Shown here piece after piece: positions 13,061-14,475 of a stretch of DNA of 14,475 bases. Origin of the DNA: CAZIPZ01 sp964541075 (GTDB lineage: Bacteria > Acidobacteriota > Terriglobia > 20CM-2-55-15); contig CAZIPZ010000095.1 of assembly GCA_964541075.1 (NCBI GenBank), positions 1 to 14,475 on the forward strand, given 5' to 3'. The notes below the pieces were generated by a model. That model ran no database searches, was not told the origin of the DNA, and saw only the letters and a list, made by a program, of their open reading frames with translations. A program made the position numbers and the translations under genes. The stretch's first letter is position 1. The number at the start of each line of letters is the position of its first letter.

Positions 13061-14475
13061 ATGGATAAAGACAAAATCCAGGAATTACTTGAAGCCAGGG
13101 CTCAGGCCGAGCAGCAGCTGGAGAAGATGCGTACGCCCGTCACGATCCTGTTCAGCGATATCAAAGGATCGACGACGTACTTCGAGAAAAAAGGCGACGT
13201 GGAAGGCATGGCGATGATCAATCGTCATAACAGCCTCTTGTTTCCTGTGATTCAAAAAAATGGCGGCCGCATTGTGAAGACGATCGGCGACGCGATCATG
13301 GCGTGCTTCGACGATCAGGTAGGCGCAGTTAAGGCTGCGGCGGGTATGCAGGTCGCACTCGACGCGGACCGCAAAGGAAGACCCGAAATGGAGCAGATTC
13401 ACATTCGCGTCGGCCTACACACCGGCCTCGGTCTTCTTAAGGACGGAGACGTATTCGGCGACGTGGTGAACGCCGCCTCGCGTGTTCAACATCAGGCCCA
13501 GCCCGATCAAGTCCTCATTACGGACGTCCTGTTGGAAGCCGCACAGAACGCCGGTTTTGAATGCGCTCGCATGGGCCGCGCGACCATGAAGGGCAAGGAC
13601 GAACCAATCGATATTTTCGCCCTCGCCTGGTCGGAATCTGCCACCCAGCAGCTCATTGAAGAGGTTCAGGCCCAATATGAGCGAAAGCTGAAAGAATCCC
13701 GGAAAGTGCAACAGGACATCGAGGAAGAGCTCGAATCCGCCCGGGACAGCTGGCGCGCCGAGCGGAGAAACTTCAATGCGGAAATCGAACGCTTGGAAGA
13801 ATTGATTGAAAAGGCCGGCGAAGGCGCACGCCAGCAGGTGTCCGAGGACTTGCAGGCCGAAATCCGATTCCAGCTCGAAGAGGCCGTTCGCTCTCGAGAA
13901 CAGGCCGAGCAGGATTTGACGGGCGCTCAACAGCGCTGGGAGGAGGAACGCAATGCGCTGAAGGCGCAAATCTCCAGCATGCAAGGCGCGGTCATCGAAG
14001 CCATGGAGCGCTCAAACAACCCTACGCGTATGGCCCTTGCCGTCCGCGAACAGGTTGATGCGCGCCTCGTGGACGCGAAGAAAGAGTGGCATCTTCAGTG
14101 GGAAGGAGAGCGCAAACGGTTTCAGGCGGAGATCGAACGCCTGAAAAAAATGTCGAATGCGCCCGACGAAAAGAAAGAAGCTGCTCGACGAGCGTTGCTC
14201 GAAAAACTCGGGAAACTTCCCCCCGGGTCTTCCACCGCAAAGACGGCGGACCAATGGGAGAAAGAGTTTCAAGAAGCGAAAATCAACTGGGATATCGAAC
14301 GAGACCAGCTCAATCTCAAGGTCCAGACAACAGAAATGCAACTTCAGCGGAATGCTGAAGACTTGCGCGGTGAGATCTTTCAAGAAATGCGCGCGCAGTA
14401 TGAGCCGAAGCTTGCGGAAGCCCGTCGCGAGCGCCAGCGTATGGAGAACGAGCTTGCATCATTGAACGAGCAGCT
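13061..14475 (+). CDS. Class III adenylate cyclase with long C-terminal coiled coil (runs off the right edge)
   Basis: The frame is open for 471 codons from ATG 13061 with no stop in the window. Residues 1-24 are a short charged helix. Residues 25-190 are a class III nucleotidyl cyclase domain with all catalytic positions present: metal aspartates D33 (FSDIKGST) and D77 (KTIGDAIM), adenine-selecting K73 and D130 (GDVFGD), and transition-state N137 and R141 (VNAASR). The K/D pair indicates ATP and therefore cAMP production. From about 195 onward the sequence is charged and heptad-like, rich in E, K, R, Q and A, and broken near 380-400 by a PPGSS linker. A W-x-x-E-R motif recurs at 231, 293, 347 and 410. 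No signal or membrane helix is seen, so it is probably cytosolic. Most bacterial class III cyclases put sensory domains before the catalytic domain; this one starts with it. The true C terminus lies outside. Confidence 0.9.
   Translation, partial: MDKDKIQELLEARAQAEQQLEKMRTPVTILFSDIKGSTTYFEKKGDVEGMAMINRHNSLLFPVIQKNGGRIVKTIGDAIMACFDDQVGAVKAAAGMQVALDADRKGRPEMEQIHIRVGLHTGLGLLKDGDVFGDVVNAASRVQHQAQPDQVLITDVLLEAAQNAGFECARMGRATMKGKDEPIDIFALAWSESATQQLIEEVQAQYERKLKESRKVQQDIEEELESARDSWRAERRNFNAEIERLEELIEKAGEGARQQVSEDLQAEIRFQLEEAVRSREQAEQDLTGAQQRWEEERNALKAQISSMQGAVIEAMERSNNPTRMALAVREQVDARLVDAKKEWHLQWEGERKRFQAEIERLKKMSNAPDEKKEAARRALLEKLGKLPPGSSTAKTADQWEKEFQEAKINWDIERDQLNLKVQTTEMQLQRNAEDLRGEIFQEMRAQYEPKLAEARRERQRMENELASLNEQ

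Noticed and set aside
13415..13984. A 189-codon minus-strand frame rich in L and F that looks membrane-like
   Set aside because: It lies antisense to the cyclase coiled coil; GAG, GAA and AAG codons read backwards give L and F. No start signal, and the sense frame has clear catalytic motifs.

Overview
The window looks like a chromosomal segment of an Acidobacteriota bacterium, moderately GC-rich and probably from soil or sediment. This is an inference from protein content: a DUF1549/DUF1553 protein beside a DUF1501 protein, a giant SBBP-repeat propeller with a DUF7948-like head, and C-terminal modules of the 'TGVAIANP / RGLTNER / DGGGxTTQ' type. No rRNA marker is present. I see no tRNA, rRNA, CRISPR array, IS element or phage gene.

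Layout. (1) Positions 1-236, minus strand: the 5' end of an HI0933/YhiN-type flavoprotein, leaving the window on the left. (2) Divergent to it across 48 bp is an AIM24/TIGR00266 family gene (285-1082). (3) After a 156-bp gap with a candidate promoter comes a tight plus-strand operon (1239-8894). It encodes a secreted DUF1549/DUF1553 protein with one CxxCH haem-c motif, a Tat-type DUF1501 protein and a 1453-residue secreted propeller protein, with gaps of 10 bp and 2 bp. (4) A second pair (8968-13009) is a DUF885 metallopeptidase-like gene overlapping by 26 bp a secreted PQQ-dependent glucose/sorbosone dehydrogenase-like gene. (5) Positions 13061 to the right edge: a class III adenylate cyclase whose catalytic domain comes first and is followed by at least 280 residues of coiled coil.

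How the genes relate. The propeller protein and the dehydrogenase have unrelated N-terminal domains but share a homologous C-terminal module of about 445 residues. Each module is itself a two-fold repeat and each ends at the same place (xSLR-stop). Together with the Sec and Tat signals, this suggests most of the locus works outside the cytoplasm and that the module is a shared surface-attachment, sorting or assembly device. That function is inferred. The clearest candidates for something undescribed are this module, the Asp-box propeller inserted between two blades of the SBBP propeller, and the W-x-x-E-R repeat in the cyclase tail.

Regulation. Three genes (flavoprotein, DUF885, cyclase) have a -10-like hexamer 6-11 nt before the start codon and no Shine-Dalgarno, which fits leaderless or near-leaderless transcripts. 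The AIM24 and DUF1549 genes have purine-rich ribosome binding sites.
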